The notes: generated by a model from the letters alone, not told the origin. Shown: positions 15,711 through 24,132, numbered from the stretch's first letter. The stretch: 32,766 nucleotides of DNA from an uncultured Prevotellaceae bacterium (GCA_902761605.1 CACWLC010000027.1:1-32766); one strand, 5' to 3'. Numbers and translations: made by a program.

Positions 15711-16110
15711 TGTGTTTTACCGATTCCATGAAATCATCATACTCATAGATATATTCATCCTCATCGAAGAGTTCCGATGCGAGCACGAGGCATACGGCAC
15801 CACTGGAGAAATCCTCCAGTGTGCGCCACACCCCTGTACCGATAAATAACCCCTGATAAGGATGGTTAAGATGGAATGTCTGATGCCCTTTTCCGTCAAA
15901 GACCTCTACATCAAACGATCCGCTCACGGCAACGACTATCTCCTCGCATGTGCGATGAGCATGTCCACCTCTACGTTCTCCGGACGGGACATCATAGGTC
16001 CAGTAGACACGGGCAATATCAAACGGCACGTTCTTCATCTGTTCCGCCACCGTAAGATTGCCACGGGGGTCTACAATCTTTGGAAGATCTATGAGTCTTA
16101 CATTATCCAT
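15703..16110 (-). CDS. fdtA: FdtA/QdtA-like dTDP-4-keto-6-deoxyglucose 3,4-ketoisomerase
   Basis: A 135-residue single cupin domain of the WxcM/FdtA type. Family hallmarks visible are IVDPRGNLTVAEQ near the start, YWTYDVPSGERRGGHAH with the catalytic histidine pair, and PYQGLFIGTGVWRTLEDFS, with GVWRTL typical of this group. The reaction moves the keto group of dTDP-4-keto-6-deoxyglucose from C4 to C3, supplying the substrate for the FdtB-like aminotransferase. RfbB, which makes the 4-keto sugar, is in the same run of genes. The start shares one base with the purT stop (TAATG). FdtA and QdtA differ in C4 stereochemistry, which I cannot decide by eye. Confidence 0.85.
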   Translation of the reverse strand: MDNVRLIDLPKIVDPRGNLTVAEQMKNVPFDIARVYWTYDVPSGERRGGHAHRTCEEIVVAVSGSFDVEVFDGKGHQTFHLNHPYQGLFIGTGVWRTLEDFSSGAVCLVLASELFDEDEYIYEYDDFMESVKHND

Positions 16111-17315
16111 TAATGACTGAATTTCGTATAAGGATCTGTGCCCAGGACTGTCTTTGCAAGACGCTTAGCCTTATCACGGAGGGCATTGACATCATCGCCT
16201 ACCTCGCCGTAGCAGAGCACTACTCCCATGCGGCGGCCCTTATGAGCCTCGGGCTTTCCGAAGATACGGATACGGGTACGGTCTTCCTTCAGAGCCTCTT
16301 CGAGGTTATAATCCAGAAGCGAACGATCCACAGGAGTAGAAGCCTCAACAGGTGAAAGAATCACCGCACTGGCACCTGCATGCTCAAGATGGATGGCTGG
16401 TATAGGCAGTCCCAGTACAGCACGGAGATGAAGTTCGAACTCTGAGAGGTTTGTGGTATGTCCGAGTGTCACCATACCTGTATCGTGGGGTCTTGGACTC
16501 AGCTCAGAGAAGATCACCTCACCCTGTTTTGTAAGGAAGAACTCCACTCCCCAGATACCTGCACCAGTAAGAGCCTTTGTCACCTTGTCGGCCATCATCT
16601 GAGCCTGTTTCAGGGCCTCATCGGAAATCTTATACGGTTGCCATGACTCACGATAGTCGCCTGCTTTCTGCACATGACCTATTGGAGGACAGAAAAGCGT
16701 AGGCCATCCATGTTGCTGGGTGACAGTAAGCAGTGTGAACTCAGAGTCGAAGTCGATAAACTCCTCGATGATCACCTCTTTCACATCACCACGGGAACCT
16801 TCCATAGCGTCCTTGAAAGCCTGCTCCAGTTCTGAGTCATTATGTACATAGCTCTGTCCGTGTCCGGAAGAAGACATCAGCGGCTTTACCACACATGGGA
16901 AACCTATCTCATCGGCAGCTGCCTTGAACTCCTCGAATGTCTTTGCATAGAAATACTTTGCAGTACGAAGTCCCAGTTCTTTTGCAGCGAGATCACGTAT
17001 GGCACGGCGGTTCATAGTGAAATTGACGGCACGAGCACTCGGAACGACCTGGATGCCCTGCTTCTCAAACTTAAAGAGGCGCTCGGTGCGAATAGCCTCA
17101 ATCTCTGGCACGATGATGTCGGGCTTATGCTTGTTTACCACTTCCTCGAGGGTGTCACCATCGAGCATAGAGAATACCTCACGTGCATCAGCCACCTGCA
17201 TGGCTGGGGCATTGTCATAACGGTCGCATGCAATAACGTACTGTCCTGCACGCATGGCGGCAATCACGAACTCCTTGCCGAGTTCTCCTGAGCCTAAAAG
17301 TAATATCTTTTTCAT
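16110..17315 (-). CDS. purT: Formate-dependent phosphoribosylglycinamide formyltransferase 2
   Basis: A 401-residue ATP-grasp enzyme of the usual PurT length (about 390). It begins with the nucleotide-binding strand [15 protein letters not shown]. It carries PEIEAIRTE, the ATP-grasp segment [32 protein letters not shown], and the metal-binding end GVEFFL with [16 protein letters not shown]. PurT uses ATP and formate to formylate GAR in purine synthesis, an alternative to folate-dependent PurN. It overlaps the sigma-region-4 gene by 4 bases (ATGA) and abuts the FdtA-like gene. A purine gene inside an amino-sugar gene run is unexpected, but family membership is clear. Confidence 0.93.
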   Translation of the reverse strand: MKKILLLGSGELGKEFVIAAMRAGQYVIACDRYDNAPAMQVADAREVFSMLDGDTLEEVVNKHKPDIIVPEIEAIRTERLFKFEKQGIQVVPSARAVNFTMNRRAIRDLAAKELGLRTAKYFYAKTFEEFKAAADEIGFPCVVKPLMSSSGHGQSYVHNDSELEQAFKDAMEGSRGDVKEVIIEEFIDFDSEFTLLTVTQQHGWPTLFCPPIGHVQKAGDYRESWQPYKISDEALKQAQMMADKVTKALTGAGIWGVEFFLTKQGEVIFSELSPRPHDTGMVTLGHTTNLSEFELHLRAVLGLPIPAIHLEHAGASAVILSPVEASTPVDRSLLDYNLEEALKEDRTRIRIFGKPEAHKGRRMGVVLCYGEVGDDVNALRDKAKRLAKTVLGTDPYTKFSH

Positions 17316-17614
17316 TTTTTGTTAATGGTTTGCTGAAGCATCTGCCACTCGGGAGTGACAGCCAGTTTTCGGATACAGTTATCTATACGTTCCATAGCCT
17401 CCTCCTGAGCGACATCCAGTTCATGGGCTATCTCCTTAAGTGACCTGCGTTCACATCCGAAGAGTCCATAGTAATGAGTCACTGCCTCCTCTTCCTCTGG
17501 AGGGAGCAAATAGAGCAAATGCTCCACATAATGCTCCATCTGAGGTGTGATGCTGGTGGGAGAGATTCCTATCCGCACCAGGAAAGAGTGAAGGGAACGG
17601 CTCAGATTATCCAT
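17312..17614 (-). CDS. Stand-alone sigma-70 region 4-like DNA-binding protein
   Basis: A 100-residue protein. Residues about 37-85 follow the sigma-70 region 4 pattern: [17 protein letters not shown], then a helix-turn-helix [20 protein letters not shown] and a closing helix RKLA. The N-terminal 35 residues show no region 2, so it is not a complete sigma factor. It could bind -35-like promoter elements or RNA polymerase beta-flap as an accessory regulator. It abuts the rfbB stop with no gap and overlaps purT by 4 bases, so it is translated with the sugar genes. What it controls is not visible. Confidence 0.7.
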   Translation of the reverse strand: MDNLSRSLHSFLVRIGISPTSITPQMEHYVEHLLYLLPPEEEEAVTHYYGLFGCERRSLKEIAHELDVAQEEAMERIDNCIRKLAVTPEWQMLQQTINKK

Positions 17615-18751
17615 TTATCTGTTGGCATACATATTATCGTAATACTTCTGGTAGTCTCCGGAGGTCACATTATCGAGCCACTCCTGATTGTCGAGATACC
17701 AGCGCACTGTCTTCTCTATACCCTCCTCAAACTGGAGACTGGGCTCCCAGCCGAGTTCCTTCTGGAGTTTTGTAGAGTCGATGGCATAGCGGAGATCATG
17801 TCCGGCACGGTCTGTCACGAAGGTGATAAGATCCATATCCTCGCCTTCCTTGCGCCCCAACAGACGATCCACAGTCTTGATCACCACCTTTATGATATCG
17901 ATGTTCTTCCACTCGTTGAAACCTCCGATATTGTATGTATCTGCAATCTTTCCCTCGTGGAAAATCACGTCGATGGCACGTGCATGATCCTCTACATAGA
18001 GCCAATCGCGGACGTTCTCACCCTTACCATATACCGGCAGCGGCTTGCGATGACGGATGTTGTTGATGAACAGAGGGATCAGCTTCTCAGGGAACTGGTA
18101 AGGACCATAGTTGTTTGAGCAGTTTGTAACAACTACTGGCATGCCGTAAGTATCGTGATAGGCACGTACAAAGTGGTCTGATGAAGCCTTCGCTGCAGAG
18201 TATGGAGAGTGAGGATTATACTTCGTGGTCTCCAGGAAGAACTTATCGCCGTAAGCCAGATGATGCTCAGAGCTTGAGGCAGTAGTGGTAAATGGAGGCT
18301 CGATACCCTCTGGATGAGTCAGTTCGAGAGCACCATATACCTCATCGGTAGAGATGTGGTAGAATCGCTTGCCCTCGTACTTCTCTGGCAGACTCTCCCA
18401 ATAGAGCTTTGCAGCCTGGAGCAGCGACAGAGTACCCATCACATTTGTCTTTGCAAAAGTAAACGGGTCCTTAATAGAGCGGTCTACATGGCTCTCGGCA
18501 GCGAGATGAATGATACCATCCACTTTCTTGTCCTGCATCAGCTTGTAGAAAGCGTCGAAATCGCAGATGTCCATCTTAACAAACTCGTAGTTGGGTTTGT
18601 TCTCGATATCCTTCAGGTTAGCGAGGTTGCCCGCATACGTCAGTTTGTCGAGATTAATGATGTGATACTCTGGATACTTGTTCACGAAAAGGCGCACCAC
18701 GTGACTTCCGATAAAGCCTGCGCCACCAGTAATAACGATTGTTCTTTTCAT
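17615..18751 (-). CDS. rfbB: dTDP-glucose 4,6-dehydratase
   Basis: A 378-residue extended short-chain dehydrogenase, slightly longer than the common 350-360. The NAD-binding GGAGFIGSHVV is at the N-terminus, followed by LDKLTYAGNLANL, HLAAESHVDRSI, the catalytic STDEVYG and YSAAKASSDHFVRAYHDTYG with its Tyr and Lys, and NNYGPYQFPEKLIPL, all diagnostic of RfbB/RmlB. It converts dTDP-glucose to dTDP-4-keto-6-deoxyglucose, the entry step for rhamnose and for 3-amino-3,6-dideoxy sugars. In this run only the amino-sugar branch follows; rfbA, rfbC and rfbD are not in the window. An internal insertion (EGIEPPFTTTASSSEHHLAY) enlarges the loop before YSAAK. Confidence 0.93.
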   Translation of the reverse strand: MKRTIVITGGAGFIGSHVVRLFVNKYPEYHIINLDKLTYAGNLANLKDIENKPNYEFVKMDICDFDAFYKLMQDKKVDGIIHLAAESHVDRSIKDPFTFAKTNVMGTLSLLQAAKLYWESLPEKYEGKRFYHISTDEVYGALELTHPEGIEPPFTTTASSSEHHLAYGDKFFLETTKYNPHSPYSAAKASSDHFVRAYHDTYGMPVVVTNCSNNYGPYQFPEKLIPLFINNIRHRKPLPVYGKGENVRDWLYVEDHARAIDVIFHEGKIADTYNIGGFNEWKNIDIIKVVIKTVDRLLGRKEGEDMDLITFVTDRAGHDLRYAIDSTKLQKELGWEPSLQFEEGIEKTVRWYLDNQEWLDNVTSGDYQKYYDNMYANR

Positions 18752-18762
18752 ATCTTCTTGTT

Positions 18763-19260
18763 TTATTTATTGTCTCCTAATGCTATAACTTCCAAATCCT
18801 TGAACTCCTTCCCGTCGATAGTAACACGTACGAGGGTCCTGTCCTTATGCCAGCCCTGTATTCCTGCGGCACCCGGATTGATATGCAGCAGACCCAATGT
18901 CTTGTCATATTTCACTCTTAGGATATGCGAATGACCAGCGATGAAAAGCTGTGGAGGATTGGCAAAGAGAGTACTTCGTACTGAAGGGTCATAGTTGCCG
19001 GGATATCCTCCAATATGTTTTATCAACACATCCACATCCTCGCACTTAAACCTATTGAGTTCGCGATACATCAACCGCAGATCTCCTCCGTCGCAGTTGC
19101 CACACACAGCCCTGAATGGTCTGAAAGCCGCCAGTTTCTCTGCCACCTCCACACTGCCGATATCTCCGGCATGCCATATCTCGTCGCAGGACTCGAAATA
19201 ATGGAGATATTTCTCATCCCAGTAGCTGTGAGTATCGCTTAATATTCCTATCCTCTTCAT
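18763..19260 (-). CDS. YfcE/MJ0936-family metallophosphoesterase
   Basis: A 165-residue calcineurin-like phosphoesterase, standard for the YfcE type. Metal-binding motifs appear in order: GILSDTH near the N-terminus, HAGDIGS, CGNCDGGD, FIAGHSHILR and HINPGAAG. Members hydrolyse phosphodiesters in vitro; physiological substrates are mostly unknown. The start overlaps the kinase-like gene by 4 bases (ATGA) and rfbB follows after 11 bases. Confidence 0.88.
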   Translation of the reverse strand: MKRIGILSDTHSYWDEKYLHYFESCDEIWHAGDIGSVEVAEKLAAFRPFRAVCGNCDGGDLRLMYRELNRFKCEDVDVLIKHIGGYPGNYDPSVRSTLFANPPQLFIAGHSHILRVKYDKTLGLLHINPGAAGIQGWHKDRTLVRVTIDGKEFKDLEVIALGDNK

Positions 19261-19874
19261 ATTTTAAACCTCTTGCGGATAAAGTCGGCTATCAGTTTCT
19301 CTGTTTCCATAATACCGAGGATGCTGGTATCGATACATAGGTCATAGCTCTCAGCAGCTCCCCATTTCTTGCCAGTATAGTAATTATAGTATGCCGCACG
19401 CTTCGACTCCTTCTGTTCTATGAACTTACGGGCAGCCTCAGGATCAAGGTGCTGTTTGTTCATTATCTGTTCGATACGGAATGACATCGGAGCGGAAATA
19501 AATATATTCACCGTGTTTCCGAAGTCTCGCAACACATAGTCTGCACAACGGCCCACGAACACACAACTGCCCTCACGTGCCGCCTTGATGATAGCCTCAC
19601 TCTGAAACTGAAACAGGCTCTCCTGCGAGAAGTTGGTCTTGTACATACTACCGCCGCTCAGATGCGAGGTCTGTACATTAAACAGTCCCTTGAAGAAACC
19701 TTTCTTCTCATCATTCTCCTCGAAAAACTTCTCTGAGAATCCGCTCTCCTTGGCAGCAAGATTCATCAGCTCACGATCATAGTATTTAGCCTGGAAGTCG
19801 AGCGCCAGCATACGTCCGATGTCATGTCCGCCGCTTCCCAGCTGCCTGCCTACATTAATGATTATATGTTTCAT
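19257..19874 (-). CDS. Cytidylate kinase-like P-loop protein
   Basis: A 205-residue protein of the cytidylate-kinase-like (AAA_26) family common in Bacteroidota. The nucleotide loop is the short GRQLGSGGHDIGRML, followed by the YYDRELM segment. Later come VFVGRCADYVL, then NIFISAPMSFRIEQIM, ESKRAAYYNYYTGKKWG and YDLCIDTS, as in this family. True Cmk has an extra CMP-binding insertion and differs in sequence, so the substrate is uncertain. It starts 1 base after the MATE gene stop. Confidence 0.8.
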   Translation of the reverse strand: MKHIIINVGRQLGSGGHDIGRMLALDFQAKYYDRELMNLAAKESGFSEKFFEENDEKKGFFKGLFNVQTSHLSGGSMYKTNFSQESLFQFQSEAIIKAAREGSCVFVGRCADYVLRDFGNTVNIFISAPMSFRIEQIMNKQHLDPEAARKFIEQKESKRAAYYNYYTGKKWGAAESYDLCIDTSILGIMETEKLIADFIRKRFKI

Positions 19875-19875
19875 C

Positions 19876-21237
19876 TTAACTCCTTAATTCCTTCGCCCTA
19901 AAATTCTTCCTCATATACCATATCAGCATCGGTATTGTCATGGCAAACGAACCAAAGTCGGATGCCGGCATCGAGTACCACACACCATCGAGATCCCAGA
20001 AATACGGGAACACATACGCCATCGGCAACAACAGGAACAGCTGTCGCGACAGAGAAAGGAAGATGCTTATCTTCACCTTTCCTATACACTGGAAGAAATT
20101 CGTTATCGTAGCCTGAGAGCCCACAACGAAGAATACCAGCATATCGAGTTTTATACCCCTTGCCGACAGTTCTATCAGCGTGGGATCAGTAGTAAATATC
20201 CTTGCTATCTGTCTTGGGAAGAGCATCGAGAGCCCCCAGCCTACAAGTAATATCGCCGTAGCACATCCGATGGCGATATACAGACAACGCAGCATACGGT
20301 CGAACTTCTCTGCTCCATAGTTATATCCCACGATAGGCTGCATACCCTGAGTGATACCGATGACAAACATAAAGAACACCATCACCACCGAGTTGGCTAT
20401 CGAATAGGCACCTACTGCCATATCCCCGCCATACCTCACAAACTGGTTGTTCATGAATATCACGATTATACAGCTTGTAACATTCATCAGGAACGGAGAG
20501 ATACCAATGGCAATGATGTTCCTCACCAGGTTTGCCTTCAGTTTATATATGCCCCGTTTCAGATGCAGCAGCTCATTCTTATTAGAGAACAGATACATCT
20601 GCCAACAGAGAGCCATCGACTGGGATGTCACCGTTGCCAGTGCTGCTCCACGTATTCCCCACCTGAACCACCAAACGAATGCTATCACCAGCAGGATGTT
20701 CATTCCCACGGTAAATAGCACCGAGTACATCGCATGTCGGGGTTTGCCTGCGGCCCTGAGCACTGCGTTCATACCGAAATACATGTGGGTAATCATGTTA
20801 CCGAGCAGTATCACTGTCATAAACTCCTTGGCATAAGGCATAGTGACATCCGATGCTCCGAAGAATCGCAATATCGGCTCAAGGAAGATGAGACATACCA
20901 CCATGAAGAGTGATCCTATTATCAGATTCAGAGTAACCGTATTACCTAAAAGATGTCCTGCCGTCTTATAGTCTTTCTGTCCGAGTTTCACACTGATACA
21001 GGTAGAAGCGCCCACGCCCACAGCAGCACCGAAGGCTCCGCTGAGATTCATGAAGGGGAACGTGATACCCAGACCAGCGATAGCCTCAGGGCCCACCATC
21101 TGACCTATGAAAGCACGGTCGATGATGTTATACAGGCTCGAAGCCGTCATCGCCACGATTGCTGGCAGGGCATACTGCCAAAGCAGTTGTCCTACAGGTT
21201 TCTGACCCAGTTCCAGTGCAGCTTGTTTATTGTCCAT
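19876..21237 (-). CDS. MATE family multidrug/toxin efflux transporter
   Basis: A 453-residue membrane protein with about twelve hydrophobic segments. The start chosen is the ATG at 21237 (MDNKQAALELGQ); an upstream in-frame ATG at 21360 would run through the promoter and across the divergent protease start. MATE features include QYALPAIVAMTASSLYNIIDRAFIGQMVGPEAIAG in the first helices and the repeated half with GITQGMQPIVGYNYGAEKFDR. Members export drugs or metabolites in exchange for Na+ or H+. It is the first gene of the nine-gene minus-strand run. Substrate unknown. Confidence 0.9.
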   Translation of the reverse strand: MDNKQAALELGQKPVGQLLWQYALPAIVAMTASSLYNIIDRAFIGQMVGPEAIAGLGITFPFMNLSGAFGAAVGVGASTCISVKLGQKDYKTAGHLLGNTVTLNLIIGSLFMVVCLIFLEPILRFFGASDVTMPYAKEFMTVILLGNMITHMYFGMNAVLRAAGKPRHAMYSVLFTVGMNILLVIAFVWWFRWGIRGAALATVTSQSMALCWQMYLFSNKNELLHLKRGIYKLKANLVRNIIAIGISPFLMNVTSCIIVIFMNNQFVRYGGDMAVGAYSIANSVVMVFFMFVIGITQGMQPIVGYNYGAEKFDRMLRCLYIAIGCATAILLVGWGLSMLFPRQIARIFTTDPTLIELSARGIKLDMLVFFVVGSQATITNFFQCIGKVKISIFLSLSRQLFLLLPMAYVFPYFWDLDGVWYSMPASDFGSFAMTIPMLIWYMRKNFRAKELRS

Positions 21238-21265
21238 TTCGTGTACCTTGTCTATAATAACGCTG

Positions 21266-21273
21266 CAAAGGTA
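21266..21273 (-). promoter_or_regulatory. -7 box for the MATE/amino-sugar gene run
   Basis: TACCTTTG on the minus strand, a match to TAnnTTTG, lies 28 bases before the ATG at 21237. A minus-strand TTTTTTG near 21300-21306 is about 27 bases upstream, slightly far for a -33 element. Only 42 bases separate it from the divergent -7 box at 21316-21323. Confidence 0.6.
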
Positions 21274-21315
21274 CGAATATTTTTCGAGATAAGCGACATT
21301 TTCAAAAAATCTTTG

Positions 21316-21323
21316 TACCTTTG
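21316..21323 (+). promoter_or_regulatory. -7 box of the protease gene, very close to its ATG
   Basis: TACCTTTG at 21316-21323 matches the phylum consensus. Only 8 bases separate it from the ATG at 21332, so transcription should begin within a few bases of the start codon and leave almost no 5' leader. Confidence 0.6.
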
Positions 21324-21331
21324 CACCCGAT

Positions 21332-22792
21332 ATGCAATCAAACAGCCTCGTAAGAAGCATAATCTGCCTGATAATCGCACTAACCTGTCACCTTTTTGCC
21401 AGTGCAGGCAGTGGCCCCAAGATGAAATATCCTGGAGGACGATTCTATATCTGCCGTTATACCCTGGCAGACAAGAAAGGCACCCCCTACTCTCTCGATC
21501 ATCCGGGCAGATGGCTCTCTCATAAGGCAATAGAGCGCCGCAGAAGACAGGGGTTGGCTCTCGACTCCACCGATCTGCCGGTAAGCAGCAGATATCTCCG
21601 CGACATCGAGAAGAAAGCCACATTCTATGTCAGAGGCACTGAGAAGCGTACGGCAGAGTGGACCATCATCGGTACCAGCCGATGGAACAACACTGTCCTG
21701 GTGCGCTCCAACGACTCTCTGTTGCTTAACAACCTGGCCGAACTTGACTTTATCAAGGATAAGACCTTAGTATGGATCTCTCCCGACAGCATTGACAGGA
21801 AATTTCTTAAGATAAAGGTTCATGAGAGATGGAACCAATGGGACAGTATCAAGGGCGAATACTACGGCAATGGCAAGGAACAGATAGAGATGCTGGGAGG
21901 TCATAGATTGCATAATATAGGCAATAAAGGAGGAGGAATGACGATAGCAGTCCTCGATGGAGGATTCCAGAATTGCGACCAGATACCTTCGCTATATAAT
22001 GCCGACATCTTGGGCGTAAAGGATTTTGTGTATCCTAACAGCGAACGGTTCTATCGTGAGACAGACCATGGCACAAAGGTTCTCTCTGCGATGGCCGCTA
22101 ACGAGCCGAATATACTAGTAGGCACAGCCCCTGAAGCCAGATACTGGCTGCTGAGATGTGAAGACCAACAGTCGGAACAACCCGTAGAAGAGGATTACTG
22201 GGCTATGGCAGCTGAGTTTGCTGACTCTGCAGGTGTGGATATCATCAACTCCAGCCTCGGATACAGCGAATATGATGGTAAGCTAGGCAGTTATCACCAA
22301 CGGGATCTCGATGGAAAGACAGCACTTATTAGCCGTACTGCATCGATGCTCGCCAGGAAAGGTATCATACTTGTCAACTCTGCAGGAAATCTCGGCATGG
22401 GTCCCTGGAAGAAGATCACCTTCCCTGCCGACGCCGATGACATCCTTACCGTAGGAGCCCTGAATCCTGAGAAAGAGAATGCTCCTTTCTGTGGCGTAGG
22501 ACCTACACAGGACAAGAGGGTAAAGCCTGATGTGATGGCTCTCGGCAGTCCTGCCTGGCTGATTTCCGGCAGGGGATCTCTGGTAAGGGATATGGGAACA
22601 TCGTTCTCCACTCCGATAGTCTGTGGCTTGGTGGCATGTCTGTGGCAGGCACTACCTGGCAAATCCGCCATCGAGATAATAAACCTCATCCGTCAATCCA
22701 GCAGCCAATACAAGAATCCTGATAATATCTACGGATATGGCATTCCGAACTTCTGGAGAGCATTTATGGTGGGGAAAGTAGAAAGTAGATAG
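21332..22792 (+). CDS. Exported subtilisin-like (S8) serine protease
   Basis: A 486-residue protein. A signal peptide fits residues 1 to about 25 (hydrophobic SIICLIIALTCHLFASA). Residues about 35-175 resemble a propeptide-like N-domain. The S8 catalytic triad is intact: Asp in TIAVLDGGFQ (about 207), His in DHGTKVLSAMAAN (about 247) and Ser in GTSFSTPIVCGLVA (about 424), with the oxyanion Asn region in VNSAGNLG. The end has no sorting domain that I can see, so release into the periplasm or outer surface is inferred. Its last codons (VESR) lie in a heptamer repeat that runs into xseA. Confidence 0.88.
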   Translation: MQSNSLVRSIICLIIALTCHLFASAGSGPKMKYPGGRFYICRYTLADKKGTPYSLDHPGRWLSHKAIERRRRQGLALDSTDLPVSSRYLRDIEKKATFYVRGTEKRTAEWTIIGTSRWNNTVLVRSNDSLLLNNLAELDFIKDKTLVWISPDSIDRKFLKIKVHERWNQWDSIKGEYYGNGKEQIEMLGGHRLHNIGNKGGGMTIAVLDGGFQNCDQIPSLYNADILGVKDFVYPNSERFYRETDHGTKVLSAMAANEPNILVGTAPEARYWLLRCEDQQSEQPVEEDYWAMAAEFADSAGVDIINSSLGYSEYDGKLGSYHQRDLDGKTALISRTASMLARKGIILVNSAGNLGMGPWKKITFPADADDILTVGALNPEKENAPFCGVGPTQDKRVKPDVMALGSPAWLISGRGSLVRDMGTSFSTPIVCGLVACLWQALPGKSAIEIINLIRQSSSQYKNPDNIYGYGIPNFWRAFMVGKVESR

Positions 22793-22821
22793 TGAAGAGT
22801 GAAGAGTGAAGAGTGAGAAAT
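22773..22821 (+). repeat. Seven imperfect tandem heptamers over the protease end and xseA start
   Basis: Units read GGAAAGT, AGAAAGT, AGATAGT, then GAAGAGT three times, then GAGAAAT, from 22773 to 22821. The protease stop (22790-22792) and the GTG start of xseA (22806) are both inside the array. Confidence 0.85.
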
Positions 22822-24125
22822 ATATAACGCTGTTCGAGCTCAACAGACTGGTAAAGGAGGTTATTGAGTACGAGATGCCCAATGAGTATTGGGTAGAGGC
22901 GGAATTGTCGGAATGCAGGGAGACGAGGGGTCACTGCTATATGGAGCTTATCCAGAAAGACCCTCAGACAGCTACCCCCGTAGCCAAAGCCTCAGCGAAA
23001 TGCTGGGCATCGAAATGGATGCTCGTACGTCCCTACTTCGAACGTACCACAGGTCAGCGGCTCTCTGCAGGCATGAAGGTACTGCTGAAGGTGTATCCTC
23101 AGTTCCATGAGGCCTTCGGATTCTCTTGGATTGTTACTGACATCGACCCCACATACACTTTGGGAGACATGGCGAAGAAACGCCAGGAGATTATCCGTCA
23201 ACTGAAGGAAGAGGGTGTCTTCGACCTTCAGAAAGAGCTTCATCTGCCTCTCTTCTGTCAGAACATCGCTGTCATCTCAAGTGAGAATGCTGCAGGATAC
23301 GGTGACTTCTGTAGCCAACTGGCAGGCAATCCCCACGGATTTAAGTTCCGCACCCAGCTCTTCCCTGCCATCATGCAGGGCGAAGAGGTGGAACAGAGCA
23401 TCATCGCCGCACTAGAAAAGATATATAGTTCAGAGTGTAGAAACTACAAATTCGACTGTGTCGTAATTATCCGTGGTGGAGGTGCTACGAGCGATATGAG
23501 TGGTTTCGACACCTTGGCGCTGGCAGAGAATGTGGCGAATTTCCCATTACCGATTATTACCGGAATAGGCCACGACAGAGACGAGAGCATCCTCGATATG
23601 GTATCCTATACTGGAGTGAAGACTCCTACTGCTGCTGCCGAATTCCTCATAGACCATCTGGAGAGAGTACTTAATGCGCTCAACAACTCACAGGATCAGT
23701 TAGCACGTCTGGCACAACAGAAACTTACCTATTACAAGTCACAGTTTGCTGCCATCGCCGAACTGCTGCCCAGGCTGTTCTCCAATGTGAAGGTGCGTCA
23801 GGAGGCCCGTCTCGACATCATCTACAACCGCCTCATCCACAGCAGCGGTAGCAAACTCTCCACTCTCAACTCTACACTCTCCACTCTCGAATCCCGCCTC
23901 CCCATCGCTCTGGAGCGTCGCATGCTTAAAGAGCAGCATCGTCTTCAGCTGATAGAGGAGAAGACCAAGAGTCTCGACCCTGCCCTACTCCTCAAACGAG
24001 GCTACAGCATCACCCTCAAGGACGGCAAGGTCATCCGTGATGCAGGCGAATTACAATCCGGTGACACCATCGAGACCCGTCTCGCCAACGGCACCGTTGT
24101 GTCAGAAATAAAAAATAAAAAATAA
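22806..24125 (+). CDS. xseA: Exodeoxyribonuclease VII large subunit
   Basis: A 439-residue protein near the usual 400-450. The GTG at 22806 is the only possible full-length start, since the frame is closed by TGA at 22800-22802 and the first ATG would remove 23 residues of the nucleic-acid-binding domain. That domain spans about 8-105 (ELNRLVKEVIEYEMPNEYWV, ETRGHCYMELI). The catalytic domain follows with IAVISSENAAGYGDF, FKFRTQLFPAIMQGEEVEQS, VVIIRGGGATSDMSGFD, PIITGIGHDRDESILDMV and KTPTAAAEFLI. The C-terminal helical part ends in LLKRGYSITLKDGKVIRDA. With XseB it digests single-stranded DNA from both ends. A heptamer array inside the helical part (residues about 350-362) is odd. Confidence 0.95.
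   Translation: MKSEKYITLFELNRLVKEVIEYEMPNEYWVEAELSECRETRGHCYMELIQKDPQTATPVAKASAKCWASKWMLVRPYFERTTGQRLSAGMKVLLKVYPQFHEAFGFSWIVTDIDPTYTLGDMAKKRQEIIRQLKEEGVFDLQKELHLPLFCQNIAVISSENAAGYGDFCSQLAGNPHGFKFRTQLFPAIMQGEEVEQSIIAALEKIYSSECRNYKFDCVVIIRGGGATSDMSGFDTLALAENVANFPLPIITGIGHDRDESILDMVSYTGVKTPTAAAEFLIDHLERVLNALNNSQDQLARLAQQKLTYYKSQFAAIAELLPRLFSNVKVRQEARLDIIYNRLIHSSGSKLSTLNSTLSTLESRLPIALERRMLKEQHRLQLIEEKTKSLDPALLLKRGYSITLKDGKVIRDAGELQSGDTIETRLANGTVVSEIKNKK
23856..23890 (+). repeat. Five tandem heptamers (CTCTCCA-like) inside xseA
   Basis: Units CTCTCCA, CTCTCAA, CTCTACA, CTCTCCA, CTCTCGA run without gaps and encode the KLSTLNSTLSTLE segment. Gain or loss of one unit would shift the frame. Confidence 0.85.
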
Positions 24126-24128
24126 AAA
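24108..24128 (+). repeat. Three ATAAAAA heptamers across the xseA stop
   Basis: ATAAAAA is repeated at 24108, 24115 and 24122, followed by a partial unit. The array encodes the last residues and stop of XseA (IKNKK) and leads up to the xseB ATG at 24133. Confidence 0.85.
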
Positions 24129-24132
24129 ATAT

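Noticed and set aside
16110-17315. PurT-like gene as a possible sugar formyltransferase or ligase
   Set aside because: Motifs and length fit formate-dependent GAR transformylase throughout; nothing in the sequence supports a sugar substrate.
21238-21360. Extended start of the MATE gene at 21360
   Set aside because: The added 41 residues cross the promoter box and the divergent protease start; the MATE family begins at MDNKQAALELGQ.
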